Below, piece by piece: positions 1 to 9,025 of a stretch of DNA of 64,000 nucleotides. Every line of letters starts with the position of its first letter. The stretch's first letter is position 1. The notes under the pieces were generated by a model. The model was not told the DNA's origin. It saw only the letters and a program-made list of their open reading frames with translations, and searched no databases. Source of the stretch: Methylomagnum ishizawai (lineage in GTDB: Bacteria; Pseudomonadota; Gammaproteobacteria; Methylococcales; Methylococcaceae); NCBI RefSeq assembly GCF_900155475.1, contig NZ_FXAM01000002.1, positions 62,001-126,000 on the forward strand, read 5' to 3'. A program made the position numbers and the translations under genes.

Positions 1-2145
1 CCGTTCCACCCGGATATCGGCGGTGCCCTTCACGGTGTTGAGCACCTTGATGATCTCGTCGGCGGTGAGCTTGAGTTCATGGAGGTCGTCGCCGAACAGC
101 TTGATGGCGATATCCGAGCGCACCCCGGTCACCATCTCGTCCACCTTGTCGGAAATCGGCTGGGCCATGACCACCTGTACGCCCGGTAGCGCGCTCAGCT
201 TTTCCCGGAGCTTTTCCATGATGGTGTCCTGGGTCCAGCCTTCGGGCAGTTGGTCCCGCGGCTTGAGCGTCAGGATCGGCGTGGACTCGTTCTCCGGCTG
301 GGTGTCGGTGGGATTGTCGGCGCGGCCCAGTTGCGACACGGCCATGGCGACGCCGGGCACCTCCATCACCAATCGCATGGCCTCGGTTTCCATGCGGATC
401 GATTCATCCAGCGAAATATTGGGCACCCGGTTGATGCCGGTCACGATGGTGCCTTCCTTCATCTCGGGAATGAACGAGGTGCCGAGGAAAGGCACCAAGG
501 CGAGGCTCAGCGCCAAGGTCGCGACGGCGGCCAGCACCACCTTGACCGGGTTGTCGAGGGCGAAATTCAACAGGCCGAGATAGGGCCGCTTCATCAGGGC
601 GATGACGCGGGTGTCATGTTCGGAGCCGCCCTTCAGCACATAGGCGCACAATACCGGCGAGAGCGTCAGGGAAAAGATCAGCGAGATGAACAAGGCGATG
701 GCGATGGTGTAGGCCAGGGGCGCGAACAGCTTGCCCTCGATGCCTTCCAGGGTCATCAACGGCAGGAACACCAGGCAGATGATGCCGACGCCGAACAACA
801 CCGGAACCGCGACTTCGGTGGCGGCCAGCAGCACCGTCAAATGGCGGTCGCGGGGATGATCCGCCGCCTCGCTGAGATGATGGAAGGCGTTCTCGACCAC
901 CACCACCGAACCATCCACCATGATGCCGATGGCGATGGCCAGCCCGCCCAAGGACATGAGGTTGGCCGAGATACCGAAGTGGTTCATCGCCATGAAGGTA
1001 CAGAGCGGCGTGATGATGAGGGTCGCCACCACGATCAGGCTGGAGCGTATATCGCCGAGATACAGGAACAGCACCACGATCACCAAGGCGATGCCTTCCA
1101 ACAGCACCTTGCCCACGGTGTGGATGGCCGCGTCCACCAACAGGGAGCGGTCGTAATAAGGCACGATCCTGAGCCCGTCCGGCAACATGCCGCGGTCGTT
1201 GATTTCCTGGACCCGCGCCTTGATATCGCCGACCACCCGCTTGGCGTTGCCGCCCCGCATCATCATCACGATGCCCCCGGTGGATTCCGTGACGCCGTTC
1301 TTGATGACCGCCCCGGAGCGGACGGCGGCCCCGATGCGCGCCTCGGCCACGTCGCGGATGAAGACCGGCGTGCCATTGACCTCCTTGAGCATGATGTCCT
1401 CGATATCCTTCACCCCCTCGATCAAGCCGACGCCACGGATCAAGGATTGCCGGGCGTAGCGGGGCAGCTTGCCGCCGCCACTGTTGGCGTTGTTGAGGGC
1501 CAGGGCCGTGTACACGTCCTTGAGCGTCAGGCCGTAATGGCGCAGCCGGTCGGGGTTCGGGAACACCTGGTACTGCCGTTCGTAACCGCCGATGGAATTG
1601 ATCTCGGCCACGCCCGGAATGCCCCGCAGCAAGGGCCGCACCACCCAATCCTGGAGGGTGCGCCGAGCGGTCAGTTCCTCCATGCTTAGCGCCCGGCCGC
1701 CATCGTCGGGGCGTTCGAGGGTGTATTGGTAGACCTCGCCCAGGCCCGAGGATACCGGCCCGAGGATCGGGGTCACGCCTTCCGGCAAATTGCTGGCGGC
1801 TTCGATCATCCGCTCCAGCACCAATTGCCGGGCGAAGTACACGTCGGTGTCGTCGGTGAACACCAGGACGATCTGCGACAGGGCGTTGCGGTTCACCGAG
1901 CGCATTTCCACCAACCCTGGCAGGCCGGTCATGGCGATTTCCAAGGGCACGGTCACGAAGCGTTCCACCTCCTCCGGGGAACGCCCCGGCGCTTTCGCCG
2001 CCACCTGCACCTGGACATTGGTCACGTCGGGGAAGGCGTCCACCGACAATTGGCGCATGGCCGAGATTCCGGCGGCCAAGAGCGCCAGGGCGATGACCAG
2101 CACGATCAGCCGTTGCTTGAGGGCGGCGCGGATCAGGTTTTCCAT
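1..2145 (-). CDS. CusA/CzcA-family heavy-metal RND efflux pump (3' end outside window)
   Basis: Inner-membrane proton-driven metal exporter of the HME-RND type, working with a periplasmic adaptor and an outer-membrane channel. The ATG lies 6 nt downstream of the adaptor stop codon. The 715 codons visible run open to the window edge, so roughly the last third (full length about 1,030-1,060 aa) is missing. Seen: N-terminal TM helix, then DAFPDVTNVQVQV (about residues 36-48), the porter region, and a TM4 segment around residues 400-419 (AIAIGIMVDGSVVVVEN) carrying the acidic pair D411/E418. That segment is closer to the CusA-type sequence than to the IDFG...DG...E motif of the neighbouring pump, so the two pumps probably differ in substrate (monovalent versus divalent metal; inference). 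The methionine ligands of CusA cannot be checked here. Confidence 0.93.
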   Translation of the reverse strand, partial: MENLIRAALKQRLIVLVIALALLAAGISAMRQLSVDAFPDVTNVQVQVAAKAPGRSPEEVERFVTVPLEIAMTGLPGLVEMRSVNRNALSQIVLVFTDDTDVYFARQLVLERMIEAASNLPEGVTPILGPVSSGLGEVYQYTLERPDDGGRALSMEELTARRTLQDWVVRPLLRGIPGVAEINSIGGYERQYQVFPNPDRLRHYGLTLKDVYTALALNNANSGGGKLPRYARQSLIRGVGLIEGVKDIEDIMLKEVNGTPVFIRDVAEARIGAAVRSGAVIKNGVTESTGGIVMMMRGGNAKRVVGDIKARVQEINDRGMLPDGLRIVPYYDRSLLVDAAIHTVGKVLLEGIALVIVVLFLYLGDIRSSLIVVATLIITPLCTFMAMNHFGISANLMSLGGLAIAIGIMVDGSVVVVENAFHHLSEAADHPRDRHLTVLLAATEVAVPVLFGVGIICLVFLPLMTLEGIEGKLFAPLAYTIAIALFISLIFSLTLSPVLCAYVLKGGSEHDTRVIALMKRPYLGLLNFALDNPVKVVLAAVATLALSLALVPFLGTSFIPEMKEGTIVTGINRVPNISLDESIRMETEAMRLVMEVPGVAMAVSQLGRADNPTDTQPENESTPILTLKPRDQLPEGWTQDTIMEKLREKLSALPGVQVVMAQPISDKVDEMVTGVRSDIAIKLFGDDLHELKLTADEIIKVLNTVKGTADIRVER

Positions 2146-2151
2146 GACGGG

Positions 2152-3276
2152 CTACTCCAGTTCCTTGCGGATGCGCTCGTTGTTCAGATGGAACGCCCCA
2201 TCCACCACCACGGATTGCCCAAGGACCAATCCCCCGGCCACCCGGCGCATGCCGTCCTGTTCCGGCCCCAAGGACACCGGGCGCAATTCGAAGCGGTCGG
2301 GGGCGACCCGCACAAACACATGGTCGCGCTCGTCCACCCGGACCACCGCCGCGGCGGGAATCGCCAAGCCCGCCTCGGAAGGCTGCTGGATGATCATGTT
2401 TGCCAGCATCTCCGGTTTGATTTCCCGGTGTTTGTTTTCAACCTCCATACGCACGGTCACCGTCCGGGTAGATGGGTCCACGGTGTCGGCCACGTAAATG
2501 ATCTTGCCGGTGATATGCCGCTTGGGCAGGGCGGGAATCTCGACCGCGGCCAAGCCATCGAGGCTCACCCTGTGGGCGTCCCGTTCCGGGGCTTCGGCCA
2601 CCACCCACACTTGGGACAGATCGGCGACCGTGAAAAGGTCGTCGCTGGGCTGGGCGATCTGCCCCACCGAGATATGCCGCTCGATGACCGTTCCATTCAA
2701 GGTGACGGTGACCGGCGTCACGGAGTCGATATGCCCGGTCTTGGCCAACCGCCGGATCGCCTGTGGGCTCATGCCCATCACTGCCAATTGATCGTCGTCG
2801 GCGCGTAGTTCCACCTCGGCTTCCACCAAGGCACCCTCCCGTTCCTTCAAAGTGGCTTGGCTGATGATGCCTTCCCCGAACAGCCGCCGCGCCCGGTCAA
2901 CCGCCAAGCGTTGCAGGCCGACTTGGGTTTTGGCTTTCAAATAGGCGGCCTGGGCGCCGCCAAGTTCGGTGCTGTTGATGAGCGCCAGCGTTTCGCCCTT
3001 GCGGACGCCCTGGCCGATGAATGCCTTGATTTGCGTGACCCGCCCGCTGATGCTCGGCCCGATCCGGGCAAGCCGGTGTTCGTCCAGGGCCACCCGGCCC
3101 GGCAGGCGCAGGGTTTCCATGAATCTGGCCTCGGCCACCGGCGCGATGACGAGCTTTTTCAGCAAGGCGGGGGGAGCCTGCACGGATAATTCGACGGACG
3201 CGGGCAAAACGGCTGTCTCCCCGGCCCATGGACTTAATGGGTCGAGAATGAGCGCCAAGGTCAGTAGATGCTTCAT
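2152..3276 (-). CDS. RND efflux periplasmic adaptor (HlyD/MFP family)
   Basis: Membrane-fusion protein, 374 aa, that links an RND pump to a TolC-type channel. The ATG at 3276 is chosen because GGAAGA lies 5 nt upstream; an in-frame TTG at 3288 is less likely. Residues 1 to about 20 form a short signal peptide. An N-terminal beta-barrel/lipoyl part (GRVALDEHRLARIGPSISG) is followed by an alpha-hairpin (about residues 110-165) and a C-terminal beta-barrel with DTVDPSTRTVTVRMEV, typical of CusB/CzcB adaptors. It is followed 6 nt later by the RND gene and preceded by a 76-bp gap after the TolC-like gene, so it may form one long transcript with the upstream efflux operon. No CusF-like or extra metal-binding domain is seen. 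Confidence 0.9.
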   Translation of the reverse strand: MKHLLTLALILDPLSPWAGETAVLPASVELSVQAPPALLKKLVIAPVAEARFMETLRLPGRVALDEHRLARIGPSISGRVTQIKAFIGQGVRKGETLALINSTELGGAQAAYLKAKTQVGLQRLAVDRARRLFGEGIISQATLKEREGALVEAEVELRADDDQLAVMGMSPQAIRRLAKTGHIDSVTPVTVTLNGTVIERHISVGQIAQPSDDLFTVADLSQVWVVAEAPERDAHRVSLDGLAAVEIPALPKRHITGKIIYVADTVDPSTRTVTVRMEVENKHREIKPEMLANMIIQQPSEAGLAIPAAAVVRVDERDHVFVRVAPDRFELRPVSLGPEQDGMRRVAGGLVLGQSVVVDGAFHLNNERIRKELE

Positions 3277-3352
3277 CGATTCTTCCAAAGGTATAAGGGA
3301 GGCACAAAGGGGCGCTTGAAGCTAATCCTGGCCAATGGAAACGGCGTTATCC

Positions 3353-4708
3353 TCACTGGCGATAGGGTTTGGACTCGGCCACCACCAGTAACAAACCCGA
3401 AGCTTTGAGCGCGTCCAATTCCGCCTCGGTCTCGGCCTGGATCAATTCCAGGTGCGACAGCCGGATATCGGTGCGCGAGCGGGAAGCGTCCAACAGTTCC
3501 AACAGCGTGCCCTGGCCCAGCCGGTAGGAGTTTTCCGCCATTTGCTTGAGGTCCGGCAGGTGGGCCAGGACTTCCCGCTCGAACCTGTCCCGCGCCGCCC
3601 GGCGGCGTTTGAGCAATTCCGTGGCCCGTTCCAACTCCACGCGGGTACGGGAAGCCACGAAATCGCGCTCGGCCTGGACCCTCCGTTTCTCGGCCTCGGC
3701 GCGGGCCAGGCCGCCCTGGCCCCGGTCGAAGATCGGGAGTTCCACCGCGATGCCGACATAGGGCGTCATGCCGTAGGGCTTGTCGGTGTAGGCGGTCCCG
3801 GCTTGCAGGGTGGGCGTGGGCCAGCGTTCGCGGCGGGCGCGTTCGATGTCGGCCTCGGCGGCGATTTCCTCGCGGCGCATGGTTTCGAGTTCGGGGTTTT
3901 TTTCCTCCGCCGAGGTCCAGAGTTGGCGCGGGTCGTCCGGCACGCCCAGGGGGCCGGGTTCGCCCAGGGCTTCGGGCCGCCAGCCGGGTAGCCCCAACAG
4001 GATGCCGATTTCGTCGGCGGTGGCCGTCTGTTCGGTCCGGGCGTTTTCCAGCCGGGTTTCCACGTTCTTGGTCTCGACGCCGATCTTCAGGAGGTCGTAG
4101 GGACTGGCGCTGCCCGCCATTTCCCGGCCCGCGACCAGGGCGCGCAGATGGTCCATGTCCCGTGCCGCCTCGTCCAGGATATCCACCCGTTCCCGGCCCG
4201 CTTGCAGCTTGAGGAACAAGCCCCAGGCTTCGCGCAGCAAACCGGCGAATTCCGCCTCGACCCCGGCCGCGGTGGCTTCCACCTTCTTTTCCGCCGCTTC
4301 CACCCGCGCCCCGCGCTGTCCGGCGATCAGGACCGGGACTTCGACCAGGAGGTTTTCCTGGGATTTGCCGTCGTACATGGTGTTGTTGCGGCTGCTGAGT
4401 TGGAAAGTGCCGTAAGTCACCCGTGGGTTGGGCAGGACGCCGGCCCCGACCACCTCGGCCTGGGCGGCATCGACGCGGGTGCGGGCGGCGGCGTAGCGCG
4501 GGCTGTGTTCGCGGGCGATGCGGAGCAACTGGCCCAGGTCGATGGCCTGGGGCAGGGCGTCGGGCGGCGGCGCGGCGGCTTGGGTCGGAAGGGCCAGGGC
4601 CAGCAGCAAGGGCAGCCAGTGCCAGGATCGTCGGGGTTGGGGGGAACGCGGAGCGTCCGGGATGGCGTTGCCACGCGGGGTGTGGGAACGATGGCGTGGT
4701 GGAGTCAT
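3353..4708 (-). CDS. czcC: TolC-family outer-membrane efflux channel (CzcC-like)
   Basis: Outer-membrane factor, 451 aa, completing a tripartite metal efflux complex. The start ATG overlaps the stop of the upstream RND gene by 4 nt (ATGA), implying translational coupling. An N-terminal basic stretch is followed by a hydrophobic segment WLPLLLALALPTQAAA (signal peptide). The long alpha-helical repeats then show OMF hallmarks: NPRVTYGTFQLS near residue 90, coiled-coil stretches rich in A/E/R, VELPIFDRGQGG near residue 320 and a second helical hairpin ending in LELLDASRS. Length fits CzcC/CusC (about 420-460 aa). The symbol is by analogy with the gene order adaptor-pump-channel and not by substrate evidence. 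Confidence 0.9.
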   Translation of the reverse strand: MTPPRHRSHTPRGNAIPDAPRSPQPRRSWHWLPLLLALALPTQAAAPPPDALPQAIDLGQLLRIAREHSPRYAAARTRVDAAQAEVVGAGVLPNPRVTYGTFQLSSRNNTMYDGKSQENLLVEVPVLIAGQRGARVEAAEKKVEATAAGVEAEFAGLLREAWGLFLKLQAGRERVDILDEAARDMDHLRALVAGREMAGSASPYDLLKIGVETKNVETRLENARTEQTATADEIGILLGLPGWRPEALGEPGPLGVPDDPRQLWTSAEEKNPELETMRREEIAAEADIERARRERWPTPTLQAGTAYTDKPYGMTPYVGIAVELPIFDRGQGGLARAEAEKRRVQAERDFVASRTRVELERATELLKRRRAARDRFEREVLAHLPDLKQMAENSYRLGQGTLLELLDASRSRTDIRLSHLELIQAETEAELDALKASGLLLVVAESKPYRQ

Positions 4709-7700
4709 GTGGGGTCCGGCAGTTCGTCTTCTTCTTCGGGGGAGAGGAGATGTTGGGGGGTGATATAGGAATAGAGGACGGGCAGCACGAACATGGCCAC
4801 GAAGAAGGTGGTGAACATGCCGCCGACGATGACCACGGCGAAGGGCTGTTGGGTCTCGCTGCCGATGCCGGTGGAGACGGCCATGGGCAGGAGGCCCAGC
4901 AGGGCCAGGGTCGAGGCCATCAGCACGGGCCGCAGCCGGTCGGTGGCCCCGCCGACGATGGCCGCCCTGAGTGCCATCCCGGCGTGGCGGCGCTCCTCGG
5001 TGGCGCTCAATACCAAGAGTCCCATCAGCGACACCTGGCCCAACAGGGCGATGAAGCCGATGGTGGCGCTGACCGAGAGCGCGATCCCGGTGAACAGCAG
5101 CACGAACGCGCCGCCGGTCAGGGCGAACGGGGTCGAGAGCAGGATGGCGAGGGCGCTGCGGGCCGATTGCAGGGCGCTGTACAACAGGGCCAGCACGATC
5201 AACACCGCCACCGGCACGATCACGCCCAGCCGTCCCATGGCGCGTTGCTGGTTCTCGAATTCGCCGCCCCAGACCAGGAAATGGCCTTCGGGCATCTGGA
5301 CCTTGCCCTCGACCGCCGCCCGGGCGTCGTGGACCACGGAACCCAGGTCGCGGCCTTCCACGTTGAACTTGAGGGCGAGGAACCGGCGGTTGGCCTCGCG
5401 CTCGATGGAAGTGCGGCCTTGCTCGATCTGCTGGTGCGCGACTTCGCGCAAAGGCACGCGGGCGCCCGAGGGCGTCGGGATCATCAAATCGCCGTAATGC
5501 TCCATCTCGTCGCGCTCGGCGGTGGGCAGGATCACCCGCACCGGGACGGGCCGCTCGCCCTGCCAGAGTTGCGTGACCACCTTGCCGGCCATGGCGGTTT
5601 CGATGGTGTCCTGGGCGGCGTCGACCGTGATGCCTTGCCGGGCCAGGGCCGCGCGGTCCAGCTTGAGTTGCAGTTGCGGCACCAGGGATTCGCGGTAGAG
5701 GTCCAGGTCGATGATGCCGGGCACGGCTTTGAGCCGCTCTTTGGCGTCTTCCAGGGTGGAGCGCATTTTTTCCAGGTCGCCGCCGTAGATTTTCAGCACC
5801 ACCTTGCCGCGCACGCCGCTGACGGCTTCCTCCACGTTGTCCTTGATCGGCTGGGAGAAATTGAAGCGCACGCCGGGGATGGCCGAGAGCGCCGCGCGCA
5901 TGTCCTCGACCAGTTGTTCCTTGCTCAAACGGGGCCGCCATTCGCCGTGCGGTTTGAGGTGGACGAAGGTCTCGCTCATGTTGACGCCCTCGTTGTCGGT
6001 GCCGTCCTCCGAGCGGCCCTGCTGGCTGAGGATGCCCTTGACCTCGGGGAAGCGCAGCAGGCGGTTCCGCATGTCCTGGAGGATGTCCTGGCCCTTGCCC
6101 AGGGCGATGCTGGACGGCATTTCCACGAACACATGCACGTCGCCCTCGTCCAGCTCCGGCAGGAATTCGCTGCCCAGGCGCGAGATCGAGACGCCCCCCG
6201 CCACCAGCAAGGCGACCCCGGCCAGCAAGGTCGAGGCCCGGTGGTCGAGGGCGAATTCCAGCAGGCGGCGGTATTTCCCGCGCAGGAACACCAGGAAGCG
6301 CGGCTCCTCGATCATGGCGTGCCTGGGTTGGATCAGGGCGGCGCACAAGGCGGGCACCAGGGTCAGGGCGAACACCAAGCCGCCGACCAGGGCGAAGCTA
6401 TAGGTCAGGGCCAGGGGCCGGAAGATGCGGCCCTCCACCCGTTCCAGGGTGAACACCGGGATCAGGGCGGCGATGATGATGAGCATGGCGTAGAAGGTGG
6501 GTTTGGCGACCGACAGGGCCGCGTCCACGATCACATGCACCATGTCGCGCCGGGTTTTGGGATGGCGGTGCGAAGCTTGGTGGATGACGCTCTCGACCAG
6601 CACCACCGCGCCGTCGAGGATGATGCCGAAGTCGATGGCCCCCATCGAAATCAAATTGGCCGGGAGCCCCAGCCGGTACAGCCCGGCGAACGCCACCAGC
6701 AGCGACAAGGGGATGACCACGGCGACGATGAGGGAACCGCGCACGCTGCGCAGGAACAGCCAGACCACGCCCACCACCAGCAGGAAGCCGTGCAGCAGGT
6801 TGTGGTAGACCGTGTCCAGGGTGTTGTGGACCAGTTCGGTGCGGTCCAGGAACGGCACCACTTGCATGCCGGCCGGCAGGATGCGGGCGTTGAGTTCCGC
6901 CACCTTCTCATGCACCGCTTCCAGCACGCGGGAAGGATTCTGGCCGCGCCGCAACAGCACGATGCCTTCCACCGCTTCCTTCTGGCCGTCGAGGCCCACC
7001 GTGCCCTGGCGCGGGGTATAGGCCTGGACCAAGCGGGCCACGTCGCCCACGGTGACGGGGGTGCCGCCTTCGCTTTTCAGCACGATGCGCTTCACGTCGT
7101 CGGGCGAACCGAGATAACCCACGCCGCGCACCACCATCTGCTGGTCGCCATGGCGCAGGAAGCCCGCGCCCACGTTGCGGTTGGAACTGGCGATGGCCTG
7201 GTTCACCTCGTCCAGGGTCAGGCCGAAGGCGTCCAGCCGCATCGGATCGACCTCGACATGGATTTCCTTGTAATAACCGCCGAAGGTCAGCACATCGGCC
7301 ACGCCCTGCACCTGGCGCAGCACGCGGGACACGTTCCATTCCATTTCCGAGCGCAGTTCGTAGAGGTCGTGGCGGTCGCTGACCACCATGAACTTGTAGA
7401 TTTCGCCCAGCGGCGTGTAATCCGGGGCCAGCACCGGCTGCACGCCGTCGGGCAGTTCCGCCCCGTGCAGCCGCTCGGTGATCAAGGTGCGGGAATAGAA
7501 GCTATCGGCCTCGTCCTGGAAGGTGATGGTGATGAGCGAGAGGCCGAACAGGCTTTGGCTACGCATTTGCAGCATGTCCGGCGTGCCGTTCAACACCCGT
7601 TCCAAGGGCACGGTGACTTGGCGTTCGACCTCCTCCGGCGCGTAGCCCGGCATCAGCGAAATCACCGTCACCTGGGTGTTGGTCACGTCCGGGTAGGCTT

Positions 7701-7809
7701 CGATGGGGGTTTCCAAGTAGGCGTGCAGGCCGGACAGGGCGACGACCACGGTGAGCGCGATCACCGCCAGGCGGCGGTGTACGCAATGCTCGATCAATAA
7801 GCTCAGCAT
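4705..7809 (-). CDS. czcA: CzcA-type heavy-metal RND efflux pump
   Basis: Complete 1,034-aa HME-RND pump exporting divalent cations, driven by protons. TM4 carries SMGAIDFGIILDGAVVLVE with D393, D399 and E406. The spacing equals that of the proton-relay residues D402/D408/E415 of Cupriavidus CzcA, which argues for the Zn/Co/Cd-type subfamily (family knowledge). Other landmarks: AYPDVTNTQVTV (about 38-49), GFGG-like porter turns, and the second TM bundle after about residue 870 (FALTGGAFVLL, GFIALLGQVSLMG). It lies 10 nt after the adaptor gene and overlaps the TolC-like gene by 4 nt, so the three form one operon. An open frame of more than 1,100 codons on the opposite strand is a GC-driven shadow. 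Confidence 0.95.
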   Translation of the reverse strand: MLSLLIEHCVHRRLAVIALTVVVALSGLHAYLETPIEAYPDVTNTQVTVISLMPGYAPEEVERQVTVPLERVLNGTPDMLQMRSQSLFGLSLITITFQDEADSFYSRTLITERLHGAELPDGVQPVLAPDYTPLGEIYKFMVVSDRHDLYELRSEMEWNVSRVLRQVQGVADVLTFGGYYKEIHVEVDPMRLDAFGLTLDEVNQAIASSNRNVGAGFLRHGDQQMVVRGVGYLGSPDDVKRIVLKSEGGTPVTVGDVARLVQAYTPRQGTVGLDGQKEAVEGIVLLRRGQNPSRVLEAVHEKVAELNARILPAGMQVVPFLDRTELVHNTLDTVYHNLLHGFLLVVGVVWLFLRSVRGSLIVAVVIPLSLLVAFAGLYRLGLPANLISMGAIDFGIILDGAVVLVESVIHQASHRHPKTRRDMVHVIVDAALSVAKPTFYAMLIIIAALIPVFTLERVEGRIFRPLALTYSFALVGGLVFALTLVPALCAALIQPRHAMIEEPRFLVFLRGKYRRLLEFALDHRASTLLAGVALLVAGGVSISRLGSEFLPELDEGDVHVFVEMPSSIALGKGQDILQDMRNRLLRFPEVKGILSQQGRSEDGTDNEGVNMSETFVHLKPHGEWRPRLSKEQLVEDMRAALSAIPGVRFNFSQPIKDNVEEAVSGVRGKVVLKIYGGDLEKMRSTLEDAKERLKAVPGIIDLDLYRESLVPQLQLKLDRAALARQGITVDAAQDTIETAMAGKVVTQLWQGERPVPVRVILPTAERDEMEHYGDLMIPTPSGARVPLREVAHQQIEQGRTSIEREANRRFLALKFNVEGRDLGSVVHDARAAVEGKVQMPEGHFLVWGGEFENQQRAMGRLGVIVPVAVLIVLALLYSALQSARSALAILLSTPFALTGGAFVLLFTGIALSVSATIGFIALLGQVSLMGLLVLSATEERRHAGMALRAAIVGGATDRLRPVLMASTLALLGLLPMAVSTGIGSETQQPFAVVIVGGMFTTFFVAMFVLPVLYSYITPQHLLSPEEEDELPDPT

Positions 7810-7819
7810 GGTTCCCGGC

Positions 7820-8932
7820 CTAGAGCAGCATGGCGGCTTCGGTGTCGATCAGCAAGGCGCCCGAGACCACCACCCGCTCGCCACCCTTGAGACCGTCGAG
7901 GATGGGGGTCATGCCGCTGCGGGCCGGGCCGATCTGCACTTCCCGTGGCTCGAACACGCCCTCGGCGGTTTCCACATAGACCAGGGTTTGCTTGCCGTCC
8001 TTGATGAGGATGGCCGTGGTGGGCAGCACGATATGGCCCGGCCCCGCCGCCTCGATGGACACCCGCGCATACATGCCGGGCCGCAGCGGGGTCTTGGGGT
8101 CGTCGGGTTCGATGAAGACCTGGCCGCGCCGCATGTCGGCCTGGATCGCGGCGCTCTCGCCCACCACATGGCCGCCGATGGGCTGGGGCAGGGAAGCGAG
8201 GCCGATGCTGGCCGCCGCGCCTTTTTCCACCAGCAACAAATCCGGCTCGAACACGTCGGCCACGATCCACAGCGAGGACGGTTCGCCCAGGTCGAACAGC
8301 GCCGAACCCGCCGCCACCGTCGCCCCCGCCGCCACATAGGCCCGCAGCACCGTGCTGTCCATCGGGGCGCGCACCACGACCTCCTCCGCCACGCCGTTGC
8401 CCAAGAGGCGCAGGGCGTCGCGGGCGCGTTCGTAGTCGGCGCGGTCCTCGTTCAACTGGGCTTCCGCCTCCATGCGCTCGATTTCCAGGCCGACGCCGCT
8501 GCGCTTCATCTCCTCTTGGCGCTGGTAGCGGTATTCGGCGCGGGCCAGTTCCACCTTGGCGCGGGCGAAATCGGAGCGCATCTGCGCGGCCTCGGCGCTG
8601 GCCAGGGTGACGAGCGGGTCGCCCGCCTTGACCCGGTCGCCAATCTGCACATGGATTTTGCCGATCCGGCCCGCCACCACCGTGCCCGCCGTGGAAATGG
8701 CCTTGGCCCGGAAATCCACCCGGCCCGGCGCGGTCACGGCACCGGCCACCGCTTCGGAAGCGACCTGCTGGATTTGGAGATAGGGCAGCGATTCGGGACG
8801 CAATGCGATGCGCCGGGTTGGCGGGGAAGCAAAAGCCGCCGTCAAAGTGTCGTCATTGGCGGGTCCGGCGGCCATGGCACCGGAAACCGGCAGCAATAAT
8901 CCCAAGGCAACAATCAATCTGGAAAGGTTCAT
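7820..8932 (-). CDS. czcB: CzcB-like RND periplasmic adaptor
   Basis: 370-aa membrane-fusion protein with a clear signal peptide (MNLSRLIVALGLLLPVSGAMA). It has a lipoyl/barrel region starting at APGRVDFRAKAISTAGTVVAG, an alpha-hairpin (about 120-175), and the adaptor barrel ending in PGMYARVSIEAAG and the membrane-proximal domain. It is the first gene of the adaptor-pump-channel operon and starts 93 bp downstream of the sensor-kinase stop. A phased direct repeat at 8976-8992, also found upstream of the response-regulator gene, lies 44-60 bp before this start codon, so the operon is probably controlled by the adjacent two-component system. No strong Shine-Dalgarno is visible before the ATG. 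Confidence 0.92.
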   Translation of the reverse strand: MNLSRLIVALGLLLPVSGAMAAGPANDDTLTAAFASPPTRRIALRPESLPYLQIQQVASEAVAGAVTAPGRVDFRAKAISTAGTVVAGRIGKIHVQIGDRVKAGDPLVTLASAEAAQMRSDFARAKVELARAEYRYQRQEEMKRSGVGLEIERMEAEAQLNEDRADYERARDALRLLGNGVAEEVVVRAPMDSTVLRAYVAAGATVAAGSALFDLGEPSSLWIVADVFEPDLLLVEKGAAASIGLASLPQPIGGHVVGESAAIQADMRRGQVFIEPDDPKTPLRPGMYARVSIEAAGPGHIVLPTTAILIKDGKQTLVYVETAEGVFEPREVQIGPARSGMTPILDGLKGGERVVVSGALLIDTEAAMLL

Positions 8933-8975
8933 GATGGCGAGTTTCGATGGCGGATATACAGCTTATGCCGCCAAG

Positions 8976-8992
8976 CTTTCATGAACCTTTCG
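8976..8992 (+). promoter_or_regulatory. Predicted response-regulator operator upstream of efflux operon
   Basis: CTTTCATGAACCTTTCG is two CTTTC half-sites with an 11-bp period, the geometry bound by OmpR/PhoB-family dimers. The reverse-strand reading of 11103-11119 (CTTTCACCAACCTTTCA) matches at 14 of 17 positions. The two sites face opposite ways relative to the genes they precede. Function is inferred from spacing and from occurrence at both promoters of the locus. Confidence 0.5.
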
Positions 8993-8996
8993 ATAC

Positions 8997-9013
8997 CCCC
9001 GCTGGATGCGGGG
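8997..9013 (-). terminator. Small hairpin after the sensor-kinase gene
   Basis: CCCCGC-TGGAT-GCGGGG, a perfect 6-bp stem with a 5-nt loop, lies 13 bp beyond the kinase stop codon. There is no T tract, so it may only attenuate transcription between the regulator pair and the efflux operon. Confidence 0.3.
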
Positions 9014-9025
9014 AAACCCATGGGC

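Noticed and set aside
250-2808. Long plus-strand frames over the left-edge efflux genes
   Set aside because: His/Gln/Arg-rich antisense shadows of the RND pump and adaptor genes.
4423-7800. 1,125-codon open frame on the plus strand opposite the CzcA-like gene
   Set aside because: Composition is G/Q/H/R-rich with no domain pattern; it mirrors a well-conserved pump on the other strand and arises from GC-rich third positions.
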